This document shows, piece by piece, positions 1 to 7,153 of a DNA stretch of 9,300 bases; within the stretch, counting starts at the first letter, position 1, and every line of letters starts with the position of its first letter. The translations under genes and the position numbers were made by a program. This DNA is from JALOOE01 sp964423545. GTDB lineage: Bacteria > Chloroflexota > Anaerolineae > CG2-30-64-16. The stretch covers positions 1 to 9,300 of the forward strand of contig CAYRFV010000232.1 in assembly GCA_964423545.1 (NCBI GenBank). The letters run 5' to 3'. The notes under the pieces are model-generated. The model did no database searches and was not told where the DNA came from. It saw only the letters and a program-made list of their open reading frames with translations.

Positions 1-93
1 GGGCTGGTGGATATGATCGGATCCCTCTGGTTCGCGCTGGCGTTCGGCCAGGGCAGGGGCCGGAATCTGGCGTTCAAGGTGCTGACACGCTGA
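1..93 (+). CDS. C-terminal end of an unidentified protein (cut by window edge)
   Basis: Frame 1 is open from the first base to a TGA at 91-93 and gives 30 residues, beginning GLVDMIGSLWFALAF and ending in a basic stretch with KVLTR. A hydrophobic segment (IGSLWFALAFG) is followed by arginines, which could be a last membrane or amphipathic helix with a basic tail. Too little is left to name a family. It converges on the minus-strand NUDIX fragment that ends 53 bases downstream, and I see no clear terminator hairpin between them. That the frame is coding is an inference from its being open at the edge and ending cleanly. Confidence 0.45.
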   Translation, partial: GLVDMIGSLWFALAFGQGRGRNLAFKVLTR

Positions 94-146
94 GCAGCGA
101 TGCGGTTGCCACCAGGCTGCGCGCCCGATTCTTGCCTGCCTACCTG

Positions 147-290
147 TCAGTTTGCAGCCAGCTCCACATGGCCGCCGGGCGCCACGTACTCGTCGCCCCA
201 CTTGTGGGATCGCATCAGCAAGAGGCGGTCTGCAGGATCGAAGATCAGTGCGCCGACAGTGGGTTCGGGGTAGTGTTGGATTGGTTGCAC
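147..290 (-). pseudogene. NUDIX hydrolase, N-terminal fragment
   Basis: The minus strand from a GTG at 290 to a TGA at 147-149 encodes 47 residues that read as the start of a NUDIX (MutT-like) domain: PEPTVGALIFDP, then RLLLMRSHKWGDEYV, then APGGHVEL. This is the first beta strands and the GG-H-V-E opening of the Nudix box. A stop follows three residues later, so the metal-binding part of the box (GX5EX7REUXEEXGU) and the rest of the ~130-150-residue domain are missing. The sequence beyond the stop does not resume the domain in any frame I tried. GGAGGT lies about 9 bases upstream of the GTG, so initiation signals survive although the product cannot be an active hydrolase. It is most likely a deletion remnant whose 3' part was replaced when this site was joined to the gene at 1-93. 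Confidence 0.75.
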
Positions 291-320
291 CAGTGTGTCA
301 CCTCCGGAGCCAGCATGATG

Positions 321-363
321 ATACCTTGAAGTTCCCGCACATCAAGCGGGCTTTTCAAGGTAT
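321..363. repeat. Hairpin-forming inverted repeat
   Basis: The arms ATACCTTGAA (321-330) and TTCAAGGTAT (354-363) are perfect complements. An inner stem CCCGC/GCGGG (335-339 and 346-350) surrounds a short loop ACATCA, and a few unpaired bases separate the two stems. It lies between the nitroreductase remnant and the NUDIX start on the same strand. It could be a transcription terminator lacking a U-tract, a leader structure for the NUDIX gene, or a small repeat element. Nothing in the sequence decides between these. Confidence 0.6.
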
Positions 364-394
364 CTGCACTTCCCCTTGAATGGGCATGATGCAG

Positions 395-937
395 TCAGCG
401 CGACGGCGCCGTTATTGCGGCGTCTGCATCGTCCCGGTCGGCCCAGGTCACGACGTATTCGCCCGTGTCGCCTGGCGCCGGCAAGGACGGCTGGCGCACC
501 GTCCACCTCCTGCCAGACCCAGCTCTCTGGCGGTCAACTCGAAGTGGCACATAGCAATCCCGATGTCCGCGCGTTGCAGGTCGGCCAGGCCCAACAGCGT
601 GAATGGGAGTGTGCCCCGCCCGTAGCCCGGGGTGCGCTGCAGGTAGAAATGGGAGGAAGACCCATCCCGAACGACCCGCCAGGGCTGGCGATTGCTGGCC
701 GATGGCGCCAGGCGCACCATTGCCAACGGCGTCGCGTAAGGCCCAGCGGTTGCTTCAGCGAGGGGCGTGGCGAAGCCGTTGCGGAAGAACAACGCGTCCC
801 ATGGCAGACGGGTGTCCGAGCGGGCTATGCGGCGCACTGCCAGTTGCGCGCAGATCCTCCTCCACCGCCTCCGCGCACTCGAGCATGGGCAGTTGAAGGT
901 CTTGCAGCAAACGACGTGCAATGGCTACCAGGCTCAT
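395..937 (-). pseudogene. TM1586-like nitroreductase, frameshifted and N-terminally truncated
   Basis: Three minus-strand frames together encode the C-terminal half of a TM1586-type nitroreductase (FMN-dependent family). The middle frame carries the hallmark stretch: LPWDALFF, then MVRLAPSASNRQPWRVV, then HFYLQRTPGYG, then DIGIAMCHFELTARELGL. One shift near 845 joins an upstream frame starting at the ATG at 937 (MSLVAIARRLLQDL...). A second near 507 leads into a frame reading RWTVRQPSLP and GEYVVTWADRD and ending at a TGA at 395-397. The repaired product would be about 180 residues. It lacks the family's N-terminal half, including the Arg-rich start that binds FMN phosphate. AGAGGTG 4 bases before the ATG and a weak promoter at 959-987 remain. 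The remnant calls for at least two indels, or sequencing errors. The first ~30 residues do not resemble the family and may come from elsewhere. Confidence 0.75.
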
Positions 938-958
938 GTTTCACCTCTCTGGCAGCTT

Positions 959-987
959 GTTATACCTCATGCGGCCGGCGGACAAAA
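959..987 (-). promoter_or_regulatory. Possible promoter of the nitroreductase remnant
   Basis: On the minus strand TTTTGT (982-987), a 17-base gap and TATAAC (959-964) would place a transcript start about 15 bases before the ATG at 937, with an AGAGGTG ribosome binding site in between. The -10 is good and the -35 poor, so the call is tentative. Confidence 0.3.
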
Positions 988-1038
988 ATGAACGAACGGC
1001 GCGCGGTTGCGTCCAGATAGCCGCCCCGCCCGTTAGAT

Positions 1039-1067
1039 TTGGCCCGGTGCTCTTCCTGTGCTATGAT
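1039..1067 (+). promoter_or_regulatory. Promoter of the beta-helix/Calx-beta gene
   Basis: TTGGCC (1039-1044), a 17-base spacer and TATGAT (1062-1067) form a sigma70-type promoter. TG-C immediately before the -10 makes it an extended -10 element. The transcript would have a leader of about 60 bases before the ATG at 1136. The stretch GTGCTAT at its -10 recurs in the promoters proposed near 7384 and 9200. Confidence 0.6.
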
Positions 1068-1135
1068 TGTGCAATTACTGCGGCGAAAATGTGAGCCTTC
1101 GGAGAAACCCTACAGCCTTTGCGTCAGGAGCCGAG

Positions 1136-3529
1136 ATGAGAATTCGCGTTGCGATCTTCGTCATGATCGGGCTGGCGGCGTTCGCCGTCGGGCCTATCCA
1201 GAGCAACTCAGCGGCGCCGATGGCAACGACCTGGCACGTAGCGCCCGGCGGCAACGACAGCAACAACTGCCAGACGCCGGCGACCGCCTGCGCCACCATC
1301 GCCGCCGCGATCGGCAAGGCGGCCGACGGCGACACGATCCAGATCGCCGCTGGCGTTTACAACGAACATGACATGCAGGTGTCCAAGCAGCTCACGCTCA
1401 ACGGCGCCGGCCCCGGCGCCACCGTCGTGGATGCCGGCGCGGCCGGCCGGGTCTTTGACGTGACCTCGACCGTGACCATGACGGGCATGCGTCTGCGCAA
1501 CGGCCGCACGCCGGACGGCGCGTTGTTCGCGTCCAGCGGCGGCGCTCTCCTCGTCGGCGGCGCCGCGCATCTGACCCTGCGCAACATGGAGCTGGCCGAC
1601 AACAATGCGGCCGGCAGCGGCGGCGCCATCTTCAACGTCGGCCGTCTGACGCTGGAGGACACGCAGGTGCTGCGCAACACGGCCGTGGGCGGCGGCGGCG
1701 GCATCTACAACTACAACACCGGCGTCGCGACCATCGTCCGCAGCGCCATCGCACACAACACTGCGCAGGGCTATGAGAGCGGCGCCGGCATCTACGCCAG
1801 CGGCGCGGGGCTGAGCGTCTCCAGCTCGACCATTGCCGACAACGTCGGCAACGCCCTCGGCGGCGGGATGATGGTCATCCTGAACGGGTCGGTGACGTTG
1901 GACGGGGTGACCTTCTCCGGCAACCAGGCCGATTCAGGCGCTGCGCTCTACGCCGCCCAGGGCGCCATCACGGCCACTAACATCACGGTGAGCGGCAACA
2001 ACGCGCGCAACAACTACGGCGGCATTTACCTCACGTACAGCGGCCTGCCGTTGAGCATGGCCCTCAAGAACAGCACGATCGCCTACAACACGCGCACCAG
2101 CACTGCAGGCAATGGCGTCAACGCCTTGATGCTCGGCTCGGGCGCGACCGCCACGGTGGTGAACACCATCCTGGCCCACAACGCGGGACGCAACTGCGCC
2201 ACGGCGACGCCGCCGACCTCTCAGGGGCACAACCTCTCCAACGACTACACGTGCGGGTTGACGCAGAGCGGCGATCAACAAGGGGTTGACCCGCGGTTGG
2301 CCGCGTTGGCCAACAACGGCGGTCCGGTTGCGACGCATGCGCTAGCCATCGGCAGCCCGGCCATCGACGCCGGCAGCAACGCCGCCTGCCCGGCGGTCGA
2401 CGCCCGCACCGTGGCGCGGCCGTACGACGGCGACGGCAACGGCGTGGCGGTGTGCGACGTCGGCGCCGTGGAGGCGCGCCACCAGGTCAGCATCGCCGAC
2501 GTCACGGTCAATGAGGGCAACTCCGGCGCGACTGCGGCCGTGTTCGATGTGACCCTGGCGCCGGCCAGCGCTACCGCGATCAGCGTCCAATATACGACGG
2601 CCAACGGCACCGCGACCGCCGGGTCGGACTACACCGCCGCCGCCGGCACGTTGACCTTCGCGCCCGGCCAGACCGTCAAGCAGATCTCGGTGCCCGTGCT
2701 CGGCGACGCCAACGATGAGCCGGACGAAACGTTTGTGATCAACCTGACTACCGCGGCCAACGTGGACCTGCTGGACGCGCAGGCCACCGGCATGATCGTG
2801 GATGACGACGGACTGCCAACCCTGGCCATTGCCGACGCCGCTGTGGTGGAAGGGAACAGCGGCACAACCACACTGCAGTTCCCGGTGACCCTCTCGCCGG
2901 CGGCCGCGGGGACGGTGACGGTGCAGTATGCCACGGTGGACGACACCGCCGCGGCCGGCAGCGACTACACGGCTGCCAGCGGAACGCTGACCTTCGCGGC
3001 CGGCCAAACCAGCCGGACGATTGCGGTCAGCATCCTGGGCGACCTGGTGGACGAAGGCGCCGGCGAGCGCTTCCGCGTGCGGCTGAGCGCGCCGGCCGCC
3101 GCAACGCTGCTCGACAATGAGGCGTTCGGCGAGATCACGGACGACGACGTGGCGCGGCTGTCGCTGGCCAGCGGGCCGACGGTGGATGAAGGCGACAGCG
3201 GCTTCACCGCGGCCGTCTTCAGCGTCACCCTCAGCAATCCGGCGGCCTTCACGATCACGGCCGACTACGAAACCCGCGACGGGTACGGCAGCGCCGGCGC
3301 GCGGGCGGGCGAGGACTATGTCGCGGCGACAGGCGCCCTCACCTTCTCGCCCGGACAGACCATGAAGAACTTCACCGTGCAGGTGATCGGCGACACGCGC
3401 GGCGAGGCGGACGAGATCTTCTGGGCCGAGCTCAAGAATGCCAGCGCGCCGGTTGTCGGCAACGTCAACAACGCCACCATCCGCAACGACGACGACTTCC
3501 GCCAGCTCCTGCCGTTGATCCAGCGCTGA
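1136..3529 (+). CDS. Secreted beta-helix protein with three Calx-beta domains
   Basis: A 797-residue exported protein of unknown substrate, probably cell-surface or extracellular. The ATG at 1136 is preferred over the one at 1067 because AGGAG lies 5 bases upstream of it, it opens a signal peptide (MRIRVAIFVMIGLAAFAVG, residues 1-19), and the promoter -10 overlaps the earlier ATG. Residues ~32-390 are a right-handed parallel beta-helix of short turns with recurrent GGA/GGG-I-Y and S-T-I-A-x-N motifs, as in pectate-lyase-like and polymorphic outer-membrane repeats. Residues ~395-445 carry the choice-of-anchor-Q signature (DPRLAALANNGGP, GSPAIDAG, VCDVGAVEA). Three tandem Calx-beta domains follow at ~449-558, 559-671 and 672-786, each with V-x-EG-x-SG, AG-x-DY and a closing acidic DDD that would bind Ca2+. 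The third is the most divergent. The tail ends LLPLIQR. No catalytic residues can be assigned, so an adhesin or matrix role is an inference. The gene is intact while its neighbours on both sides are broken. Confidence 0.9.
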   Translation: MRIRVAIFVMIGLAAFAVGPIQSNSAAPMATTWHVAPGGNDSNNCQTPATACATIAAAIGKAADGDTIQIAAGVYNEHDMQVSKQLTLNGAGPGATVVDAGAAGRVFDVTSTVTMTGMRLRNGRTPDGALFASSGGALLVGGAAHLTLRNMELADNNAAGSGGAIFNVGRLTLEDTQVLRNTAVGGGGGIYNYNTGVATIVRSAIAHNTAQGYESGAGIYASGAGLSVSSSTIADNVGNALGGGMMVILNGSVTLDGVTFSGNQADSGAALYAAQGAITATNITVSGNNARNNYGGIYLTYSGLPLSMALKNSTIAYNTRTSTAGNGVNALMLGSGATATVVNTILAHNAGRNCATATPPTSQGHNLSNDYTCGLTQSGDQQGVDPRLAALANNGGPVATHALAIGSPAIDAGSNAACPAVDARTVARPYDGDGNGVAVCDVGAVEARHQVSIADVTVNEGNSGATAAVFDVTLAPASATAISVQYTTANGTATAGSDYTAAAGTLTFAPGQTVKQISVPVLGDANDEPDETFVINLTTAANVDLLDAQATGMIVDDDGLPTLAIADAAVVEGNSGTTTLQFPVTLSPAAAGTVTVQYATVDDTAAAGSDYTAASGTLTFAAGQTSRTIAVSILGDLVDEGAGERFRVRLSAPAAATLLDNEAFGEITDDDVARLSLASGPTVDEGDSGFTAAVFSVTLSNPAAFTITADYETRDGYGSAGARAGEDYVAATGALTFSPGQTMKNFTVQVIGDTRGEADEIFWAELKNASAPVVGNVNNATIRNDDDFRQLLPLIQR

Positions 3530-3531
3530 GG

Positions 3532-3556
3532 AGCGGCCCCCGGCCTTGCGGCCGCT
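3532..3556 (+). other. Hairpin between the Calx-beta gene and the next start
   Basis: AGCGGCC (3532-3538) and GGCCGCT (3550-3556) are perfect complements around an 11-base loop, starting 2 bases after the TGA of the Calx-beta gene. No U-tract follows; instead an AAGGAGG ribosome binding site comes directly after. It may be a weak terminator or an mRNA 3'-end stabiliser. Confidence 0.45.
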
Positions 3557-3572
3557 GGAAAGGAGGGCTACC

Positions 3573-3840
3573 ATGCCCCGTGTCGCTGAACGCCTGTCCG
3601 CGGCGCTCTGGACGCGCGCAACCTGGAGCCGGCGCCGGAACCCTTCCTGCACGCCCTGCGCTTGGCGCTGGACATCGCCGCCGATGAAGCGCCGGCCGAC
3701 GCCTGGGCTACGCCGACCTGATCCGCCGACCCGAGGCCGATTTCGAGGTCGGCAACCGTTGCTTTCGGAGCAAGATCAACCAGGCCCTTTCCTCGGCCGA
3801 TCCGCGCCGCCTCGCGCTAGTTACCTCATTTCAAGCGCTG
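3573..3840 (+). pseudogene. Unidentified gene broken by two frameshifts
   Basis: A strong AAGGAGG precedes the ATG at 3573. The first 12 codons (MPRVAERLSAAL) then give way to a second frame near 3608 (DARNLEPAPEPFLHALRLAL, then DIAADEAPADA). Near 3703 this passes to a third frame (GYADLIRRPEADFEVG, then RCFRSKINQALS, then RRLALVTSFQAL). The three pieces join into a plausible mostly helical sequence of about 90 residues, whereas no single frame looks like a protein throughout. Sense degrades after ~3830, where the antisense oxidoreductase remnant begins. I do not recognise the family. The original gene probably followed the Calx-beta gene in an operon and lost its 3' end. The end coordinate is approximate. 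Confidence 0.5.
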
Positions 3841-3952
3841 CCCGCGCGGCGAAATACCCACACATGCCATGCACACCGCCGCCGGGCGGGGTGGAGGAGG
3901 AGCAGAGGAAGATGCCGCGGGCCGGGGTCGCTTGAGCAACGCGATGTTTGCT
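3821..3952 (-). pseudogene. C-terminal tail of a phytoene-desaturase-like FAD oxidoreductase
   Basis: One minus-strand frame, open from 3952 to a TAA at 3821-3823, reads RGIFLCSSSTPPGGGVHG followed by MCGYFAARAAL and EMR. This matches the C-terminal FAD-contacting motif of CrtI/phytoene-desaturase-family oxidoreductases (typically LYLCG-S-ST-H-PGGGVHGMCGYNAARAAL). Only about 43 residues of a ~500-residue enzyme remain; the N-terminal dinucleotide-binding GxGxxG and the catalytic core are absent. A TGA at 3953-3955 closes the frame upstream. It overlaps a different-frame ORF with a strong ribosome binding site (3826-3960), suggesting the tail was fused to an unrelated gene start by deletion or transposition. 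The family call rests on this motif alone, but the motif is distinctive. Confidence 0.7.
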
Positions 3953-3960
3953 TCACTCAT
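3826..3960 (-). CDS. Short ORF with strong ribosome binding site over oxidoreductase debris
   Basis: AAAGGAGG followed by AAGAA and ATG (3958-3960) is among the best initiation signals in the window. It opens a 44-codon frame (MSEANIALLKRP..., then proline- and alanine-rich sequence) ending at TGA 3826-3828. The second half is simply another frame of the oxidoreductase tail, so the natural product was probably truncated and joined to foreign sequence near 3930. It may be translated as an accidental peptide. I assign no function. Confidence 0.3.
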   Translation of the reverse strand: MSEANIALLKRPRPAASSSAPPPPRPAAVCMACVGISPRGQRLK

Positions 3961-4331
3961 TTCTTCCTCCTTTGGAATGCTGGGACGGGTAGACTAGGCG
4001 ACATACCTACCCACCACCCTACTAAACCAAATCCAAGGTGGGATCTACATGCTTCTGCGCTCAGGGTCTGCGGATTTCACCCTGGAATCGGTTTAGATTA
4101 GTTGATCAAATTGCACGGTTCGGTGCTCTCCCAGTCAAGTGACTCATCATCGGATAGCTTGTGCATTCTGACTGCCAGCGAGTCTGCTTTGATCGGGAAA
4201 TACAGCATTACAATCTCAATCTAGCGCCCAACGGCCAGGTTCACCTGCGGCCCCGCCTCCGTGACTCTCGCGGCCCCGTGCTGGCTACTTGACTCATCCG
4301 TTCTAATTTGGGCACTTTGCAAGGTTGATTC
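3961..4331. other. AT-richer stretch without a convincing gene
   Basis: This stretch has visibly more A/T than its surroundings and holds no long ORF. It contains the inverted repeat at 4022-4096. A 36-codon minus-strand ORF (4098-4208, MLYFPIKADSLAVRM..., ending CNLIN) looks faintly protein-like, but its ATG has no ribosome binding site. Another short minus-strand open frame ends at ~4222 (VTEAGPQVNLAVGR) and is open back into the direct repeat copy at 4332-4447. These are best read as decayed or imported sequence. Confidence 0.4.
4022..4096. repeat. Imperfect inverted repeat, 24-bp arms
   Basis: The arms at 4022-4045 and 4073-4096 match as reverse complements at 19 of 24 positions when aligned by hand without gaps, anchored by CTAAACC/GGTTTAG at the outside and GGTG/CACC further in. 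A 27-base spacer separates them. It could be a structured RNA, a palindromic small element, or abutting ends of two lost mobile elements. No target duplication was identified. Confidence 0.5.
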
Positions 4332-4447
4332 GGTCCTCCCCATGGACACGCTTGGAAATTCTCGCAGGCTGCGCAGGAGGCCTACGGCTGCTGGAGGAAC
4401 CCCACGCTGGCATCAACACGATTCTGAGGACGGAAAACCGGCCCAAT
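4332..4447. repeat. Direct repeat copy 1 (~116 bp)
   Basis: This segment aligns in the same orientation with 7493-7609, with about 13 mismatches and one single-base gap by hand count. The core ACCCCACGCTGGCATCAAC is identical. Similarity starts at GGTCCT and stops after CCAAT. Read on the minus strand it supplies the final 22 residues (RIGPVFRPQN, then RVDASVGFLQQP) and the TAG of the propeller gene, which therefore runs into repeat sequence. The left hairpin arm seen in copy 2 is degraded here, so copy 1 may be the older or decayed one. Confidence 0.8.
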
Positions 4448-7153
4448 TCTCGAAGCACAACACGCCCGACTGTCATCCGAGTTGGGCCGTGCGCGTGAGA
4501 GCCAGGTGCGCGAGGCGTTGCGCGCATTGGCCACCACGGGCAAGTAAATGCTGAAGGGCCAGCGCGTCAGGCGCAGATCAACGGTCACGGTCATCGCAAC
4601 TGTGACGGTGGCCGGGACCGATTCGGGCCGATAGCCTTCCGCAGACGCCGTGACGGTATAGGGCCGGGGCGCGGCCGGCGCGGTGTAGCGGCCCTGCGCA
4701 TCGGCCAGAAGCTGCGTCCCCAGGACCACCGGGAAGGACGTGACGACCGACAGCCGTGCGCCCGGGATGGGTCGCCCGGTAGCGGCATCAGTCACCCGAC
4801 CGGCGATGGCTCCTCGGGGGAAGCCGGTGATGCGGGTGATGCTGTTGTCCTCATCATCGGAGACGTAGAGATTCCCGGCCACGTCGAACGCCAGCCCGGC
4901 AGCGCTCAGAAAACCGGTCGCGAAGCGTGTGGTGCGGCCATCCGCGGTCACCCGGACGATGCCGCTCTGGCGGCCGGCCGGCCCGGTAACGTAAAGCTCG
5001 CCCGCCGAGCCCACCACCACATCGCGCAGCCCGCTTTGCGCCAGCGTGGCGTACAGCGATCGGTTCCCTGCCGCATCGATCTTCCAGAGCCGATTGGTGC
5101 CATTGGGAAACGGGCCTTCGTAGGCGGCGACGTACAGGTTCCCGGTGCGATCGGCGGCCAGCGCCTGCGGGCGGATCAGATCGTCGACAACGGTGGTCAC
5201 GGCGCCGTCCGCTGAAACGGCCGAGATTTCGCCGGACATGTGCTCGGCCGCGTACAGCGTTCCCGCCGGCCCGAACGCAAGGCCCGAGGGCCAGTCAAGG
5301 CTCCCGGTGACCACCGTAGTCCGTCCTTGCGGAGAGACCTTGATCAATCGGGGCTGAAAGCCCGGCGCCGCCTCGGAAAAGTAGAAATTGCCGGAAGGCT
5401 CGAAGGCGAGAAAACCCATGGGCGAGATGTAGCTAACCACCTCGGCGAAGAACTGGCCGCGGCCATCGGCGATGCGCACAATCCGGCCCGACTCGTCGTT
5501 GTTCACAAAAAGCTGGCTGGCCAGATCGAAGGCCAGCGCCTGCGGCGTCGCCATACCGTTGCCGGCGCGTAGTGTTTGTACGACGCCGCCTGCCGCGACG
5601 CGATACAGCGCGTTGGTGCAGCGCATGGTCGCGATCAGGTCGCCGTCAGGCAGCCGGTCCAACCCCTGCAGGCAACCGGAAGGCAGGGTCGCATGGACGG
5701 ACACTGCGCCCGCCGCGCTGATCTTCAGGATGCGATCGCCCTCGTCGCCGCCCTGCACCGCGATATAGAAGCTGCCATCAGGCGCCGCCACCAGGCTGTG
5801 GGACGCGCCGGCGATGCCATCCGGCAGGGTCGCAATTGGGGTGCGGCTGCCATCGGTGGCGTTGACCCGGTAGAGGACCGCTTCCCATGCCATATACAGC
5901 TGGCCGCGGCTGTCGAAATCCAGCCCGGTGATGCCGAAGCGCAGTCCAGTCGCCACGGCAGTCACTTGGCCGCTAGGCGACATCCGGTACAGCCGGCTTT
6001 CTCCGAAGGCTGTCCCGCCGCAGTCGTTGTAGCCGATCCAGACGTCGAGGTTCGGCGCGACCGTCATCGTGCTCTCGCAAGCGGTTGCCGGCACGCTGCC
6101 GATGGCGATCACCTGCCCGGCTGGAGTGATGCGGAAGACATTATCGGCGGTGGATGGCATGAAGTAGCCGTAGAGATTGCCGTCCGGGCCGGCATCCAGG
6201 GCGTAGACCCCAATCGGCGCGGCGGTGGTGAGGGTTCCATCGGCGTTAACCCGGTACACTTGCCAACTGCGGGCGGCAGCCAGGTAGATGGCGCCGTCGG
6301 CCGTGACCGCGACATCGGAGGGCGTGTTGGGCGCGCCCGGCACTACGCTCTCCAGCGCATAGCCCGGCAGCAACGCGTGCGGATCAAAGGTGCGGATGGA
6401 TGGCGCTTCAACGAAGAGCACATCGCCCAGGTTCGTGGGTTGGGTGATGAGCAGGTTGCGGCGCACGTCATAGAACGCGCTGCCCTTGCCGAAGCCCAGG
6501 TCGTAGAGGCCGGCCGGAACGTGCACACGAAATCGGCCGTCGCTGCCTGTGCCAAAACCGAGCGCGCAGCCGTACTCGATCTCCTGGTCGGGATCCCGGA
6601 TGTTGCCGCCAGCTTCGGGGATCGGCCCGCCCTGCTCGTCCACCAGGCGACCGGTCACGGCATAGCCCGGCAAGAGTGTGAAGTCCACATTGCTCACCAC
6701 CTGCCCGGCGATCACGGTGATGGGTCTGGCGTCGGTGATCCGGAACCAACTATTGACATCGGGATATGCCTCCGGCACATAGACCGCGGGGGTGAAACCG
6801 TGGGTATTGACGTAGACGAGGTAGTTGCCGGCGGGCAGATCAATGCGGTAGCGGCCCTGGCTGTCAGGCCATGCGGCCGCGCCGTTGCCCTCCTGGCAAT
6901 AGACGGCTGTGGCGTAATCGCTGGCGGTGACAATGATACCCGGAATGGCTGCGCCGCCGACGCCTGTGACCCGGCCGGTGATGGCGCCCGTCGCCTGGAC
7001 CATTGGTTCCGGCTCGCCCTCGGACGGCAACGCCACCCCGATCACCACCTCCTGACGGGGTGGGATGGGGCGCTGAATGGCGTCCCATGCGACCGGCGCT
7101 GCCAGGCTGGCCGTTACCATACCGATGAACACCGCGATTAGCAGGACTTTCAT
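4382..7153 (-). CDS. Secreted NHL/SMP-30-type beta-propeller protein with carboxypeptidase-regulatory-like domains
   Basis: A 923-residue exported protein starting at ATG 7153, chosen because it opens a signal peptide (MKVLLIAVFIGMVTASLAAP, residues 1-20); the ORF extends upstream but that part has no secretion signal. Residues ~57-118 and ~164-247 resemble carboxypeptidase-regulatory-like beta-sandwiches (GAITGRVTGVGG, GRYRIDLPAGNY). Residues ~263-777 contain about twelve repeats of a ~42-residue unit with (D/G)-x-x-G-x-(L/I)-Y and a following R-(I/V) strand, as in NHL, SMP-30/gluconolactonase-like or virginiamycin-B-lyase-like propellers; twelve would suit two six-bladed propellers. Residues ~782-862 are a third regulatory-like domain (GAIAGRVTDAATGRPIPGA). 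IYLPVV (869-874) matches the terminal motif of the Calx-beta protein, but here 49 further residues follow, the last 22 encoded by a direct repeat. No metal site or catalytic residue is evident, so binding rather than catalysis is assumed. The start overlaps the stop of the 61-codon ORF in an ATGA, and its own ribosome binding site (GAGAGAG) is poor. Confidence 0.85.
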   Translation of the reverse strand: MKVLLIAVFIGMVTASLAAPVAWDAIQRPIPPRQEVVIGVALPSEGEPEPMVQATGAITGRVTGVGGAAIPGIIVTASDYATAVYCQEGNGAAAWPDSQGRYRIDLPAGNYLVYVNTHGFTPAVYVPEAYPDVNSWFRITDARPITVIAGQVVSNVDFTLLPGYAVTGRLVDEQGGPIPEAGGNIRDPDQEIEYGCALGFGTGSDGRFRVHVPAGLYDLGFGKGSAFYDVRRNLLITQPTNLGDVLFVEAPSIRTFDPHALLPGYALESVVPGAPNTPSDVAVTADGAIYLAAARSWQVYRVNADGTLTTAAPIGVYALDAGPDGNLYGYFMPSTADNVFRITPAGQVIAIGSVPATACESTMTVAPNLDVWIGYNDCGGTAFGESRLYRMSPSGQVTAVATGLRFGITGLDFDSRGQLYMAWEAVLYRVNATDGSRTPIATLPDGIAGASHSLVAAPDGSFYIAVQGGDEGDRILKISAAGAVSVHATLPSGCLQGLDRLPDGDLIATMRCTNALYRVAAGGVVQTLRAGNGMATPQALAFDLASQLFVNNDESGRIVRIADGRGQFFAEVVSYISPMGFLAFEPSGNFYFSEAAPGFQPRLIKVSPQGRTTVVTGSLDWPSGLAFGPAGTLYAAEHMSGEISAVSADGAVTTVVDDLIRPQALAADRTGNLYVAAYEGPFPNGTNRLWKIDAAGNRSLYATLAQSGLRDVVVGSAGELYVTGPAGRQSGIVRVTADGRTTRFATGFLSAAGLAFDVAGNLYVSDDEDNSITRITGFPRGAIAGRVTDAATGRPIPGARLSVVTSFPVVLGTQLLADAQGRYTAPAAPRPYTVTASAEGYRPESVPATVTVAMTVTVDLRLTRWPFSIYLPVVANARNASRTWLSRARPNSDDSRACCASRIGPVFRPQNRVDASVGFLQQP

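Noticed and set aside
376..1020. 214-codon plus-strand ORF
   Set aside because: It overlaps the nitroreductase remnant in antisense, and the protein-like motifs are all on the minus strand.
1067..1135. Upstream ATG for the Calx-beta protein
   Set aside because: It overlaps the proposed -10 and adds 23 residues before a good signal peptide, while the ATG at 1136 has AGGAG at proper spacing.
2342..3652. 436-codon minus-strand ORF under the Calx-beta domains
   Set aside because: It is the antisense shadow of three clear Calx-beta repeats; its product is Arg/Gly/Ala-rich with no domain pattern.
4226..4487. Integron attC-like site (GCCCAAC ... GTTGGGC)
   Set aside because: The outer 7-mers fit the attC core consensus, but they lie 262 bp apart, the sequences just inside are not complementary, and no integrase is present.
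5576..7141. 521-codon plus-strand ORF opposite the propeller gene
   Set aside because: It lies entirely antisense to a gene with a clear signal peptide and repeated domains; its Arg/Ala/Gly/His-rich product shows no domain and mirrors the GC-rich codon use of the other strand.
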